A stretch of DNA of 64,000 bases from Pandoraea thiooxydans (lineage in GTDB: Bacteria; Pseudomonadota; Gammaproteobacteria; Burkholderiales; Burkholderiaceae), in assembly GCF_001931675.1 (NCBI RefSeq), contig NZ_CP014839.1:248001-312000 (forward strand), given 5' to 3'. Each line of letters begins with the position of its first letter. Position 1 is the first letter of the stretch. The translations under genes and the position numbers were made by a program. Shown one piece after another: positions 28,249 through 35,999 of the stretch. The notes below the pieces were generated by a model. That model did no database searches, was not told the DNA's origin, and saw only the letters and a program-made list of their open reading frames with translations.

Positions 28249-28624
28249 GCGCCGGATATCCGGCGATCCACCCATACCTATCAGGCGTACCCGCCGGAAC
28301 GTCGCGCGGGTAGCTGCAAATCAATCAAGGGGAGCTGCGGGCTCCCCTTGCGCATTTCCCTCTTCGGTTTTTCTCTGCCGTGCGGCGCACCCGGTTCCGT
28401 GTGCGCTGTAACGGTTGCGCCTTGCGTGCTGATCGCCAGAATCCCCACCCGAGCGGTTTCCGACTGTGTCGGGTTGTTTTGTTTATAAGTAAAACATTAT
28501 GAAAACAATAATAACAATTTAATTTTAATTATATTGAAAGGCTTCCATCATGCCAGCTCGGATTCGCCGCGCGGCATGCCATCGAACGGCACGGCGCGGC
28601 ATCACAGTGGAGGAGCCCTCGTCG
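28249..28624. other. Intergenic region with an AT-rich segment before the HPP gene
   Basis: It contains the hmp hairpin at 28327-28349. At about 28476-28540 the sequence becomes strikingly AT-rich in an otherwise GC-rich window (TTTATAAG, AATAATAACAATTTAATTTT), probably the promoter of the HPP-rubredoxin operon and possibly a site for nucleoid proteins. No FNR box was seen. Confidence 0.55.
28327..28349 (+). terminator. Hairpin terminator candidate after hmp
   Basis: AAGGGGAGC and GCTCCCCTT make a 9-bp perfect stem with a 5-base loop, 78 bp after the hmp stop. No immediate T-run follows; a run of five Ts appears about 20 bases further on. Confidence 0.65.
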
Positions 28625-29806
28625 ATGGCGTATCCCGAGCCCCAAGCCGGCATCAAGCGCTGGTTGCTCAGCTTTGTGCCGAGCCAGGTCGCCGTGCGCT
28701 GGCCGGAGCGCCTGCGCGCGTGCCTTGGCGCGCTGCTGGGGATCGCCCTGACCGGCGGCTCGACAGTTTTCCTGCTCGGCTCGACGACAGCGATTCCCAT
28801 GCTGGTCGCCCCGATGGGCGCCTCTACCGTATTGCTGTTCGCGGCGCCGGCCAGCCCGCTGGCGCAACCGTGGTCGATCATCGGCGGGAATATCGTGGCC
28901 GCGGTGGTGGGAGTCGCGTGCGCGCAATGGATCGCCAGTCCGCTCGACGCCGCGGCGCTGGCCGTGTCGCTGGCAATCGGCGTCATGCTGGTACTGCGCT
29001 GCCTGCATCCGCCCTCGGGCGCCGTGGCGCTGACCGCCGTGCTCGGCGGGCCGTCGATCCATGCCATGGGTTACGGCTTTGTACTGGCGCCGGTGGCCCT
29101 GCAGTCTTTCGCCCTGCTCGGGGCCGCGCTGATTTACCACGCAGCCACCGGGCATCGCTACCCGCACGGCGGCGTCCAACTCGCGGAGCCGGCGGCTTCC
29201 GATGCCGGGCCGGTCGCCGCGGGCATCACGCATGCCGACGTCGAGGCGGTGCTGCGTCGGCGCACCGAATGGCTCGACATCGATCCAGCGGATCTGGAGG
29301 CCCTGTTGCGCGAGACCGAGTGGCAAGCGTATGCGCGCACCTTCAGCGAACTCAGCTGCGGCGACATCATGTCGCGTCGGATACGTGCCGTGCCCGCCAC
29401 CGCGACGCTGGATGCGGCTCGCCGCCTTTTGAGCGAGCAGGGGGTCGGGGTGCTGCCTGTGATCGATGTGGGCCGTCGAGTGATCGGCAGCGTCGCGCTG
29501 GAAGACCTGCGCCATGCGCGGACCGAGGGGTGGGCGGCCAGGCTCATTGGCGCTATGCTGCGGCCCTGGCAGGAGACTGCTGCCGGCATTGCCACGGTTG
29601 ATCGGACGGTAATGCGCGACGACCAGAGCGGCACGGTGGATGCCAACGCGTCGATCGCCGAATTGGTGCCGCTGTTTGCGCAATCGGAGCGCCAATGCGT
29701 CGCCGTGCTCGATGCGAACCGGCAACTTGCCGGCATTATCACGCAAGCGGATTTGATCGCCGGCATGTATCGTTACACCCGAGCGCCGCAGCGTGCCGCG
29801 GCCTGA
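28625..29806 (+). CDS. HPP family membrane protein with C-terminal CBS domain pair
   Basis: The protein has 393 residues. The N-terminal HPP domain (about 20-170) has four to five hydrophobic helices with APMGASTVLLFAAPASPLAQPW and the namesake LHPPSGAVAL. Two CBS domains follow (about 245-300 and 320-385; CGDIMSRRIRAVPATATLDAARRLL and ECVAVLDANRQLAGIITQADL-like). HPP proteins of cyanobacteria and chloroplasts have been linked to nitrite transport, and CBS pairs bind adenine nucleotides. The ATG at 28625 has GGAGGAG 9 bases upstream; an ATG at 28550 is an alternative. It lies next to nar and hmp and upstream of rubredoxin. Confidence 0.85.
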   Translation: MAYPEPQAGIKRWLLSFVPSQVAVRWPERLRACLGALLGIALTGGSTVFLLGSTTAIPMLVAPMGASTVLLFAAPASPLAQPWSIIGGNIVAAVVGVACAQWIASPLDAAALAVSLAIGVMLVLRCLHPPSGAVALTAVLGGPSIHAMGYGFVLAPVALQSFALLGAALIYHAATGHRYPHGGVQLAEPAASDAGPVAAGITHADVEAVLRRRTEWLDIDPADLEALLRETEWQAYARTFSELSCGDIMSRRIRAVPATATLDAARRLLSEQGVGVLPVIDVGRRVIGSVALEDLRHARTEGWAARLIGAMLRPWQETAAGIATVDRTVMRDDQSGTVDANASIAELVPLFAQSERQCVAVLDANRQLAGIITQADLIAGMYRYTRAPQRAAA

Positions 29807-29842
29807 GGCTGCCGCCGGCGGCCCGTGCTCAGGAGGTGCCCC

Positions 29843-30010
29843 ATGAAAATCTGGCAATGCTCGATTTGCGGCTTTACCTACGACGAGGCCTTGGGCCTGC
29901 CCGAGGAGGGCGTCGCGCCCGGCACGCGCTGGGAAGATGTGCCTGCGAGCTGGTCGTGCCCGGAGTGCGGCGCCACCAAGAGCGAATTCGACATGGTCGA
30001 GCAGCGCTGA
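29843..30010 (+). CDS. Rubredoxin
   Basis: This is a 55-residue one-iron electron carrier. The two knuckles CSIC and CPEC that ligate Fe(SCys)4 are present, as is the typical [14 protein letters not shown] segment. AGGAGG precedes the ATG by 7 bases; a slightly longer upstream frame is not needed. It lies 36 bases after the HPP gene and 6 bases before the reductase, so all three are probably one operon. Confidence 0.95.
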   Translation: MKIWQCSICGFTYDEALGLPEEGVAPGTRWEDVPASWSCPECGATKSEFDMVEQR

Positions 30011-30016
30011 GCGGAC

Positions 30017-31165
30017 ATGGCCAACGCGAACGCGCCCATTGTCATCGTCGGCAGCGGGCTGGCCGGGTACAACGTGGCGCGCGAAGTGCGCAAGCTCGAC
30101 AGGCAAGTCGCAATACTGCTCGTGACCGAAGAGCGCGGCGACTTCTATTACAAGCCGGGGCTGTCCACCGCCCTCGCGCAGAAAAAAACGCCCGAGATGC
30201 TGGTCGGCACGCCCGCCGACGAAATGGCCCGCTCGCTCGAGCTCACCCTGTTGGCCGACACCGAAACCACAGCGGTCGACCTCGAGCGGCGCCGCATCGT
30301 CACGTCGAGCGGGCAATTCGGCTACGGCAAATTGGTGTTGGCGCTGGGCGCCGACCCGATCGTCCTGCCGATCGGTGGCGACGGCGCGGCCTGTTGCCTG
30401 CCGGTCAATGATTTGGCCGGTTACGCGCGCTGGCGCACGCGCCTCGCGTCGGCACGGCGCGTCGCGGTGATCGGTGCGGGGCTGATTGGGTGCGAGTTTG
30501 CCAATGACCTGCTGCACGCCGGCATGACGCCGCACGTCATCGATCCCAATCCATTGCCGCTGGCCACCCTGATCCCGCCGACGGCGGGGCAGGCCCTGCG
30601 CGACGCCCTGGCTGCGGCCGGCGTGCAGTGGCGGCTGGGCACCGCGGTCAGCACCATCGAGCGGGCCGCGGGCGGCCTTTGCCTGCAATTGACCGACGAC
30701 CAAACGCTCGCAGCCGACCTGGTGCTGTCGGCCGTCGGCCTGCGGCCGCGCACCGGCCTGGCCCGGGCATGCGGTCTGCGCACGGGCCGCGGCATTTGGG
30801 TCGACGAATTCGGGCAAACCAGTGCGCAAGATGTCTTTGCGATAGGCGATTGCGCCGAATACGGCAGCGGTGTGCTGCTTTTCGTGCAGCCGATCATGCT
30901 TGCCGCGCGCCAGCTGGCGAAAACGCTGACCGGTGCGTCCAGCGCCATTCGCTTTCCACCGATGCCGGTGATCGTGAAAACCCCGGCCCACCCGGTGGTG
31001 GCGCTGAATCCGCCGCCGGCGACGCCTGGCGCATGGAGCGCGGAATCGTCACAGGACGGCGTGGTTCAGTGGTTCGAGACGCCCGACGGCCAGACCCGCG
31101 GCTTCGCGCTTACCGGGGCGGCGACACAACGGCGCGCCGAGGCGATGAAACGAGTGGGCGCCTGA
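30017..31165 (+). CDS. FAD-dependent NAD(P)H:rubredoxin reductase-like oxidoreductase
   Basis: The protein has 382 residues in the pyridine nucleotide-disulphide oxidoreductase fold. An FAD site IVIVGSGLAGYNVAREVRK lies at about 8-26, an NAD(P)H site VAVIGAGLIGCEFANDL at about 152-168, and the second FAD motif VFAIGDCAEY at about 274-283. It resembles rubredoxin reductases of alkane or rubredoxin systems, and its position next to rubredoxin supports this. It should pass electrons from NAD(P)H to the rubredoxin. The final acceptor is not encoded nearby (no alkB, rubrerythrin or flavorubredoxin). Confidence 0.88.
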   Translation: MANANAPIVIVGSGLAGYNVAREVRKLDRQVAILLVTEERGDFYYKPGLSTALAQKKTPEMLVGTPADEMARSLELTLLADTETTAVDLERRRIVTSSGQFGYGKLVLALGADPIVLPIGGDGAACCLPVNDLAGYARWRTRLASARRVAVIGAGLIGCEFANDLLHAGMTPHVIDPNPLPLATLIPPTAGQALRDALAAAGVQWRLGTAVSTIERAAGGLCLQLTDDQTLAADLVLSAVGLRPRTGLARACGLRTGRGIWVDEFGQTSAQDVFAIGDCAEYGSGVLLFVQPIMLAARQLAKTLTGASSAIRFPPMPVIVKTPAHPVVALNPPPATPGAWSAESSQDGVVQWFETPDGQTRGFALTGAATQRRAEAMKRVGA

Positions 31166-31231
31166 CAGGCTCGCCGCCGCCCCGCCGGCCGTCATTGTCC
31201 GGTGGCAAAGTCACGCCATGCGAGCGCCCGC

Positions 31232-31648
31232 TCACATATTGATGCGCGGTACCCTGAAGGTGCCATCGAGCGTTTTGAGCTCGGCGCGGTGCAACGCCGC
31301 GAGTGCCGACAGGAATTGCTCGCCGCGCGGCAGCAAGTGGACTTCGACCTGACGCCGGTCATGGACGCTGGGCTTGCGCTTGACCAGCTTCAGCTTCTCG
31401 CAGCGCGAAACCAGCGCCACGGCGCTGTGGTGCTGCGACTGCAGCCGCTCGGCCAGTTCACCCACGGTGGCCCACTCGCGCCCGGGAAAGCCTTTGATGT
31501 GCAGCAGCAATAAATATTGCTGGGGCGTGATACCGGCCCGATGGGCCGCGTTTTCACTGAAACGTATGAAGCTGCGCAATTGGTAGCGGAATTCCGAGAG
31601 CGCCTCGAAATCCTGTTTGCGCAAATCGGACGGGGGGGATTGAGTCAT
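31232..31648 (-). CDS. MarR family transcriptional regulator
   Basis: The protein has 138 residues with the MarR winged helix: ITPQQYLLLLHIKGFPGREWATVGELAERLQSQ, then LVSRCEKLKLVKRKPSVHDRRQVEVHL (the DxRxxxxxL wing). It should bind DNA as a dimer. It is convergent with the rubredoxin reductase gene and divergent from the NitT/TauT-type ABC transporter, which makes the transporter a candidate target. The ligand is unknown. Confidence 0.88.
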   Translation of the reverse strand: MTQSPPSDLRKQDFEALSEFRYQLRSFIRFSENAAHRAGITPQQYLLLLHIKGFPGREWATVGELAERLQSQHHSAVALVSRCEKLKLVKRKPSVHDRRQVEVHLLPRGEQFLSALAALHRAELKTLDGTFRVPRINM

Positions 31649-32040
31649 ATCGGGCTCATAAAAGTGTCAGTCAGCCGCGACAGTGTAACGCCCGACGGCA
31701 GCGGAAAACCGCGGCGAGCCTGGAAAACGCGCAGGCGACGCTGTCGCTTTCTCCCCGGGAAAACCCCATGCTTTGGGCCATTTCCAGGGTCGTGGTGTGC
31801 GTTGCGAGGATTCGCCCGGAGCACGTCGCAACGAGCGTGCGCGGCCTCGCCACGAGGCTTGGCGCGGGGCCGCAAGCAATAAAAATAACGGGAATCGGTC
31901 AATCGGGGGCTCGGGAAAGTATCATATAGCCCTTGCGCCGGCCCGATCGGGCCGGCGATTGTGACTGTCACAGACTTGTAGTAGTGTCGCGGCAAGCTTT
32001 GGCGCACCGTGCCGCCTCAACCCCCTTTCCCAGACTGAAG
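31649..32040. other. Intergenic region between marR and the ABC transporter
   Basis: The 392-bp gap holds a long GC palindrome at 31936-31957 and a small palindrome TGTGACTGTCACA at 31960-31972. Open frames in both directions look like chance frames. Promoters for marR and the transporter should lie here, but no clear -35/-10 pair was found. Confidence 0.5.
31936..31957. repeat. Perfect 22-bp GC-rich palindrome
   Basis: CGCCGGCCCGA is followed immediately by its exact reverse complement, with no spacer. It lies 84 bp before the transporter start. It could be an operator or cruciform site; lack of a loop and of a T-run argues against a simple terminator. Confidence 0.6.
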
Positions 32041-33798
32041 ATGCGCTTTCAATTGAGCTTGCAGCTGAATGCATCGGCCCAGCGATTGCTGCCCAATCGC
32101 TGGGATTTCGTCGCTTTTCCGCTCATTATCGGGCTGATCGCACTGATCGGCATTGGCGTGCATCAGACTTGGGAGCCACTGTCGAAGCTGCAGGCCTCGG
32201 CGATTTCGCTCGATCCGGCCGAGCTGCCCTGGTATGCGTTGCGCACCATCCTGCGCATGCTGACCGCGATGGCCGTCGCGCTGATATTCACGCTGACCTA
32301 CGGCACCCTGGCGGCCAAGAATCGGCGTGCCGAAAAGGTGCTGGTGCCGATTCTCGACATCCTGCAGTCGGTGCCGGTGCTCGGCTACATCTCGTTTACC
32401 GTGACGTTTTTCCTGGCGCTGTTCCCTGGCAGGGTAATCGGCGCCGAATGCGCGGCGATTTTCGCGATCTTCACCAGCCAGGCATGGAACATGACGTTCA
32501 GCTTTTACCAGTCGCTGCGCACCGTGCCACGCGATCTGGACGAAGTCGCGCGCAGTTTTCACCTGAGCGCATGGCAGCGGTTCTGGAAGCTCGACGTGCC
32601 ATTCTCGATGCCCGGGCTGGTGTGGAACATGATGATGAGCATGTCCGGCGGCTGGTTCTTCGTGGTCGCCTCCGAGGCCATCACCGTCGGTAACAGCACC
32701 ATCACGCTGCCGGGGGTGGGCTCGTACCTCGCGCAGGCCATCGCCGAGCGCAACCTGCATGCGATCGGCTGGGTCATCGTGACGATGGTGGTGGTCATTT
32801 TGCTGTACGACCAATTGCTGTTCCGCCCGCTCGTGGCCTGGACCGACAAGTTCCGCATGGACCAGACCAGCGCGCAGGACGAGCCGGAATCGTGGGTGCT
32901 CAACCTGGTGCGCCGCACGCGTCTGATCCAGTTCATTCTGCGGCCGTTCGGCGCGCTCTGGCAGCGTTTCATGCGGCTGCGCTGGCGCGCGGTGCAGGGC
33001 GGTCGCCCGAGCGCGCCGTGGCGCGCGCCGCTGCCCGGCATCCTCGGCAATCGGCGCGCAGGGGATATCCTGTGGGGCGGCGTCGCGTTGATCCTGACCG
33101 TGACGGTCGCCGGGTGGGTGATCTCCTACATGAGCCGCAGCGTCACCTGGGGCGATATCGGTTACGTGCTGCTGCTCGGCGTGATTACGCTGCTGCGCGT
33201 GACGTTGCTGATCGCGCTGGCTTCGCTGGTATGGGTGCCGATCGGCGTGATCATCGGATTGCGCCCGGCGCTGGCGGAAAAAGTGCAGCCGCTGGCCCAA
33301 TTCCTCGCGGCGTTTCCGGCCAACCTGCTGTTCCCGGTGTTCGTCGTGGTGATCGTGCGCTTTCACCTGAACCCCGATATCTGGCTCAGTCCGCTGATCG
33401 TGCTGGGCACGCAGTGGTACATCCTGTTCAACGTCGTGGCTGGTGCTTCGGCGTTTCCCAACGACCTGCGCGAGGCGGCCACCAACCTGCGCATTCGCGG
33501 CTGGCAGTGGTGGCGCCAAATCATGCTGCCGGGTATCTTCCCGTATTACGTGACGGGGGCCATCACTGCCTCGGGCGGTGCGTGGAACGCCAGCATCGTG
33601 GCCGAAGCCGTATCCTGGGGCAACACCCACGTGGCCGCGCACGGGCTCGGCGCCTACATCGCGCAGACCACGGCGGCCGGGGACTATGCCCATATCGTGC
33701 TGGGCATCATCGTCATGTCGCTGTTCGTGACCTTATTCAATCGCCTGCTGTGGCGTCCGCTGTACGCTTTCGCGGAAAATCGCCTGCGCCTCGATTAA
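32041..33798 (+). CDS. ABC transporter permease with two fused permease domains (NitT/TauT type)
   Basis: The protein has 585 residues: two BPD_transp_1 modules, about 70-285 and 370-575, each with about six helices. The EAA-type loops are DEVARSFHLSAWQRFWKLDVPFSMPG and REAATNLRIRGWQWWRQIMLPGIFPY. Such double permeases belong to the nitrate/sulphonate/taurine class and pair with an ATPase carrying an AAA-associated domain, as here. No periplasmic binding protein gene is nearby, so the substrate is open. The ATG at 32041 has only a weak ribosome binding site. Confidence 0.88.
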   Translation: MRFQLSLQLNASAQRLLPNRWDFVAFPLIIGLIALIGIGVHQTWEPLSKLQASAISLDPAELPWYALRTILRMLTAMAVALIFTLTYGTLAAKNRRAEKVLVPILDILQSVPVLGYISFTVTFFLALFPGRVIGAECAAIFAIFTSQAWNMTFSFYQSLRTVPRDLDEVARSFHLSAWQRFWKLDVPFSMPGLVWNMMMSMSGGWFFVVASEAITVGNSTITLPGVGSYLAQAIAERNLHAIGWVIVTMVVVILLYDQLLFRPLVAWTDKFRMDQTSAQDEPESWVLNLVRRTRLIQFILRPFGALWQRFMRLRWRAVQGGRPSAPWRAPLPGILGNRRAGDILWGGVALILTVTVAGWVISYMSRSVTWGDIGYVLLLGVITLLRVTLLIALASLVWVPIGVIIGLRPALAEKVQPLAQFLAAFPANLLFPVFVVVIVRFHLNPDIWLSPLIVLGTQWYILFNVVAGASAFPNDLREAATNLRIRGWQWWRQIMLPGIFPYYVTGAITASGGAWNASIVAEAVSWGNTHVAAHGLGAYIAQTTAAGDYAHIVLGIIVMSLFVTLFNRLLWRPLYAFAENRLRLD

Positions 33799-33809
33799 GG
33801 AGTCTTTTC

Positions 33810-35129
33810 GTGTACAACCCCAATGCCGCCGCCAAACCCATGCTGGGACCGGAAATCCTGTCGGTCAAGAATGTCCAGCGCGGTTTCAGCAAGGCGCAGG
33901 GCACGCTGCTGGTGCTCGACGATGCCAATCTGACGCTGCGCGAAGGCGAGATCGTCGGGCTGCTCGGGCGTTCGGGCTCCGGCAAATCGACCCTGTTGCG
34001 CATCATCGCCGGACTGATCCAGCCGACCAGCGGCGAGGTGCTCTATCAGGGCAAGCCGCTCGATGGCCCGGCGCAGGGCGTGGCGATGGTGTTCCAGACC
34101 TTCGCGCTGTTTCCCTGGCTGACGGTGCTGGAAAACGTCGAAGCCGGGCTCGAGGCGCTCGACGTCCCGCCGCGCGAGCGCCGTGCGCGCGCGCTGGCGG
34201 CAATCGATCTGATCGGTCTGGACGGGTTCGAGAACGCCTATCCGCGCGAGATGTCGGGCGGCATGCGGCAACGCGTCGGGTTTGCCCGCGCGCTGGTGGT
34301 CGATCCCAACATTCTGCTGATGGACGAGCCGTTTTCTGCGCTCGACGTGCTCACCGCCGAGACGCTGCGCACCGATCTGCTCGACCTGTGGAACGACAGC
34401 AAGCTGCCGATCAAGTCGGTCCTGATCGTCACCCACAATATCGAGGAAGCGGTCTTCATGTGCGACCGCATTCTCGTGTTGTCGTCCAACCCGGGGCGCA
34501 TCATGGCCGAGATCACCGTGCCGTTCCCGCATCCTCGCAATCGGCTCGACCCCGGTTTTCGCCAGATGGTCGACGACATCTACACACGCATGACCGCGCG
34601 CCAGTCGTTCGATGCCGCGCGTCGGGCCACATTGGAGCTGGGCAGCCGCCTGGCGCAGGTCTCGACCAACCTGATGGCTGGTCTTATCGAGACGGTCGCC
34701 TCGGCCCCCTACAACGGCAATGCCGATTTGCCGGAAATCGCCCGCAGCCTGCACTTCGAGGTCGACGATCTTTTTCCGGTCGCCGAATTCCTGCAGACGG
34801 TCGGCTTCGCCGAGGTGCGCGAGGGCGACATCAAGCTCACCCCCGCCGGGCGCGTCTTCGCCGAACACGGCACCCAGGAGCGCAAGATGCTGTTCGCCGA
34901 TCTGCTGCTGCGCTCGGTGCCGCTGGCCGCGCGCATCAAACAGGTGCTCAACGAGCGCCCTGGCCGGCGCGCGCCGCGCGTGCGCTTCAAGCAGGAGCTG
35001 GAGGATTTTCTGTCCGACAGCGCGGCCGACGACACGCTCGATGCCGTCATCAACTGGGGCCGCTACGCCGAGATCTTCTCGTACGACGACCAGACCGAGA
35101 TGTTCAGTCTGGACGACATCGTCAGCTGA
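33810..35129 (+). CDS. ABC transporter ATPase with C-terminal AAA-associated domain (NitT/TauT type)
   Basis: The protein has 439 residues. The ATPase domain (about 15-260) has Walker A GRSGSGKST, Q-loop VFQTFALFPW, signature MSGGMRQRV and Walker B ILLMDEPFSALD. An extra C-terminal domain (about 290-435) of the AAA-associated type (PF09821-like) has a winged-helix look (LTPAGRVFAEHGTQERKMLFADLLL) and may sense a signal. The start is GTG with TAAGGAG 7 bases upstream; the gap from the permease is 11 bases. Confidence 0.9.
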   Translation: MYNPNAAAKPMLGPEILSVKNVQRGFSKAQGTLLVLDDANLTLREGEIVGLLGRSGSGKSTLLRIIAGLIQPTSGEVLYQGKPLDGPAQGVAMVFQTFALFPWLTVLENVEAGLEALDVPPRERRARALAAIDLIGLDGFENAYPREMSGGMRQRVGFARALVVDPNILLMDEPFSALDVLTAETLRTDLLDLWNDSKLPIKSVLIVTHNIEEAVFMCDRILVLSSNPGRIMAEITVPFPHPRNRLDPGFRQMVDDIYTRMTARQSFDAARRATLELGSRLAQVSTNLMAGLIETVASAPYNGNADLPEIARSLHFEVDDLFPVAEFLQTVGFAEVREGDIKLTPAGRVFAEHGTQERKMLFADLLLRSVPLAARIKQVLNERPGRRAPRVRFKQELEDFLSDSAADDTLDAVINWGRYAEIFSYDDQTEMFSLDDIVS

Positions 35130-35134
35130 AGCCC

Positions 35135-35157
35135 GCCGGGCGGCCGCCTCGCCCGGC
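35135..35157. terminator. Hairpin between convergent ABC ATPase and arsR genes
   Basis: GCCGGGCG and CGCCCGGC make an 8-bp perfect stem with a 7-base loop, filling the 31-bp gap between two convergent stops. TTCTCAT follows on the plus strand. Candidate bidirectional terminator. Confidence 0.55.
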
Positions 35158-35160
35158 TTC

Positions 35161-35841
35161 TCATAACAGCGGGCGCAACGCCTGGGCACCGGCAGGCGTC
35201 AGGCGCAGCACCCGATGTTCGCGCGTGCGCTCGACATACTTGTGCGCCAGCAAATGCTCGAGCAGGGCCGCGCCCAGGCTGCCCGCCATATGCGGCTTGC
35301 GCTCGCTCCAGTCCAGGCATTTGGGGGCGAAGGCCCGTCGCCTGCGGCGCAGCGCGCCGGCGTCGATACCCTGCTGGACACACCAGCGCTCGCCCGCCGG
35401 CGTCAGAGAGAACTCCCGCTCGGTCTCGGCAAGCAGGCCCTGGCGCGTCAACCCGCCCAGCAGATCGATCGCCAGCGCGCCGGCGAGATGGTCGTAGCAG
35501 GTGCGCGCGAAACGCATGGTGTCGGGCGTGCTCGATGGCACCTCGCGGGCTTCGGTGCTCATGGCGCCGAGCGCGGCGAACGACTCGACGGCCATCGCCA
35601 CGCGCGGGCTGGCCAGCGTGAAATAGCGGTGCCGGCCCTGTTCGATCACGTGCAGCAGGCCCGCATTGAGCAGCTTGCGCAAATGCATGCTGGTATTTTG
35701 CGCCGACGCGTTGGCGGCCCAGGCCAGCTCGCTGGCGGTCCGGGCCTTGCCGTCGAGCAGCGCCCACAGAATGGTCAGACGCGTGGCATCGCCCAGCAGG
35801 GTGGCGATGGCGCGGGCTTCGGCATGCGGGACACCGGTCAT
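35161..35841 (-). CDS. ArsR family winged-helix transcriptional regulator
   Basis: The protein has 226 residues, longer than simple ArsR proteins. The helix-turn-helix lies at about 10-75 (ATLLGDATRLTILWALLDGKARTASELAWAANASAQNTSMHLRKLLNAGLL and YFTLASPRVAMAVE). The second half (about 110-226) is an effector or dimer region with LTPAGERWCVQQG and LRLTPAGAQALRPLL. It is divergent from an MFS exporter; the inverted repeat between them is a probable operator. Confidence 0.85.
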   Translation of the reverse strand: MTGVPHAEARAIATLLGDATRLTILWALLDGKARTASELAWAANASAQNTSMHLRKLLNAGLLHVIEQGRHRYFTLASPRVAMAVESFAALGAMSTEAREVPSSTPDTMRFARTCYDHLAGALAIDLLGGLTRQGLLAETEREFSLTPAGERWCVQQGIDAGALRRRRRAFAPKCLDWSERKPHMAGSLGAALLEHLLAHKYVERTREHRVLRLTPAGAQALRPLL

Positions 35842-35895
35842 GGCGATGCTCCTGGCAGTTGTCGATAAGGTCTATTGTGCCGCAGCGTATGCCAT

Positions 35896-35921
35896 GACGA
35901 TTCATCGTGCAATGAAACGTC
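35896..35921. promoter_or_regulatory. Inverted-repeat operator between arsR and the MFS gene
   Basis: GACGATTCAT-CGTGCA-ATGAAACGTC has 10-bp arms matching at 9 of 10 positions. It lies 54 bp from the arsR start and 78 bp from the exporter start, in the divergent promoter. It is the natural candidate target of the adjacent ArsR protein. Confidence 0.6.
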
Positions 35922-35999
35922 GATGCTTCAGCCGGCGCTGAAACCCGGCGCGGCCCGCGCGTCGCACACTGGCTCATATCGATTTCGAGAGCCCGAACC

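Noticed and set aside
31960-31972. TGTGACTGTCACA as a CRP site
   Set aside because: TGTGA and TCACA are separated by only 3 bp instead of 6, so it does not fit the CRP consensus.
31645-32007. 120-codon minus-strand frame in the gap before the ABC transporter
   Set aside because: No ribosome binding site, no similarity, basic low-complexity composition, overlaps the palindromes and promoter region.
32017-33693. Minus-strand open frame of 558 codons
   Set aside because: Antisense to the double permease; composition is His/Gln/Arg rich and typical of a shadow frame.
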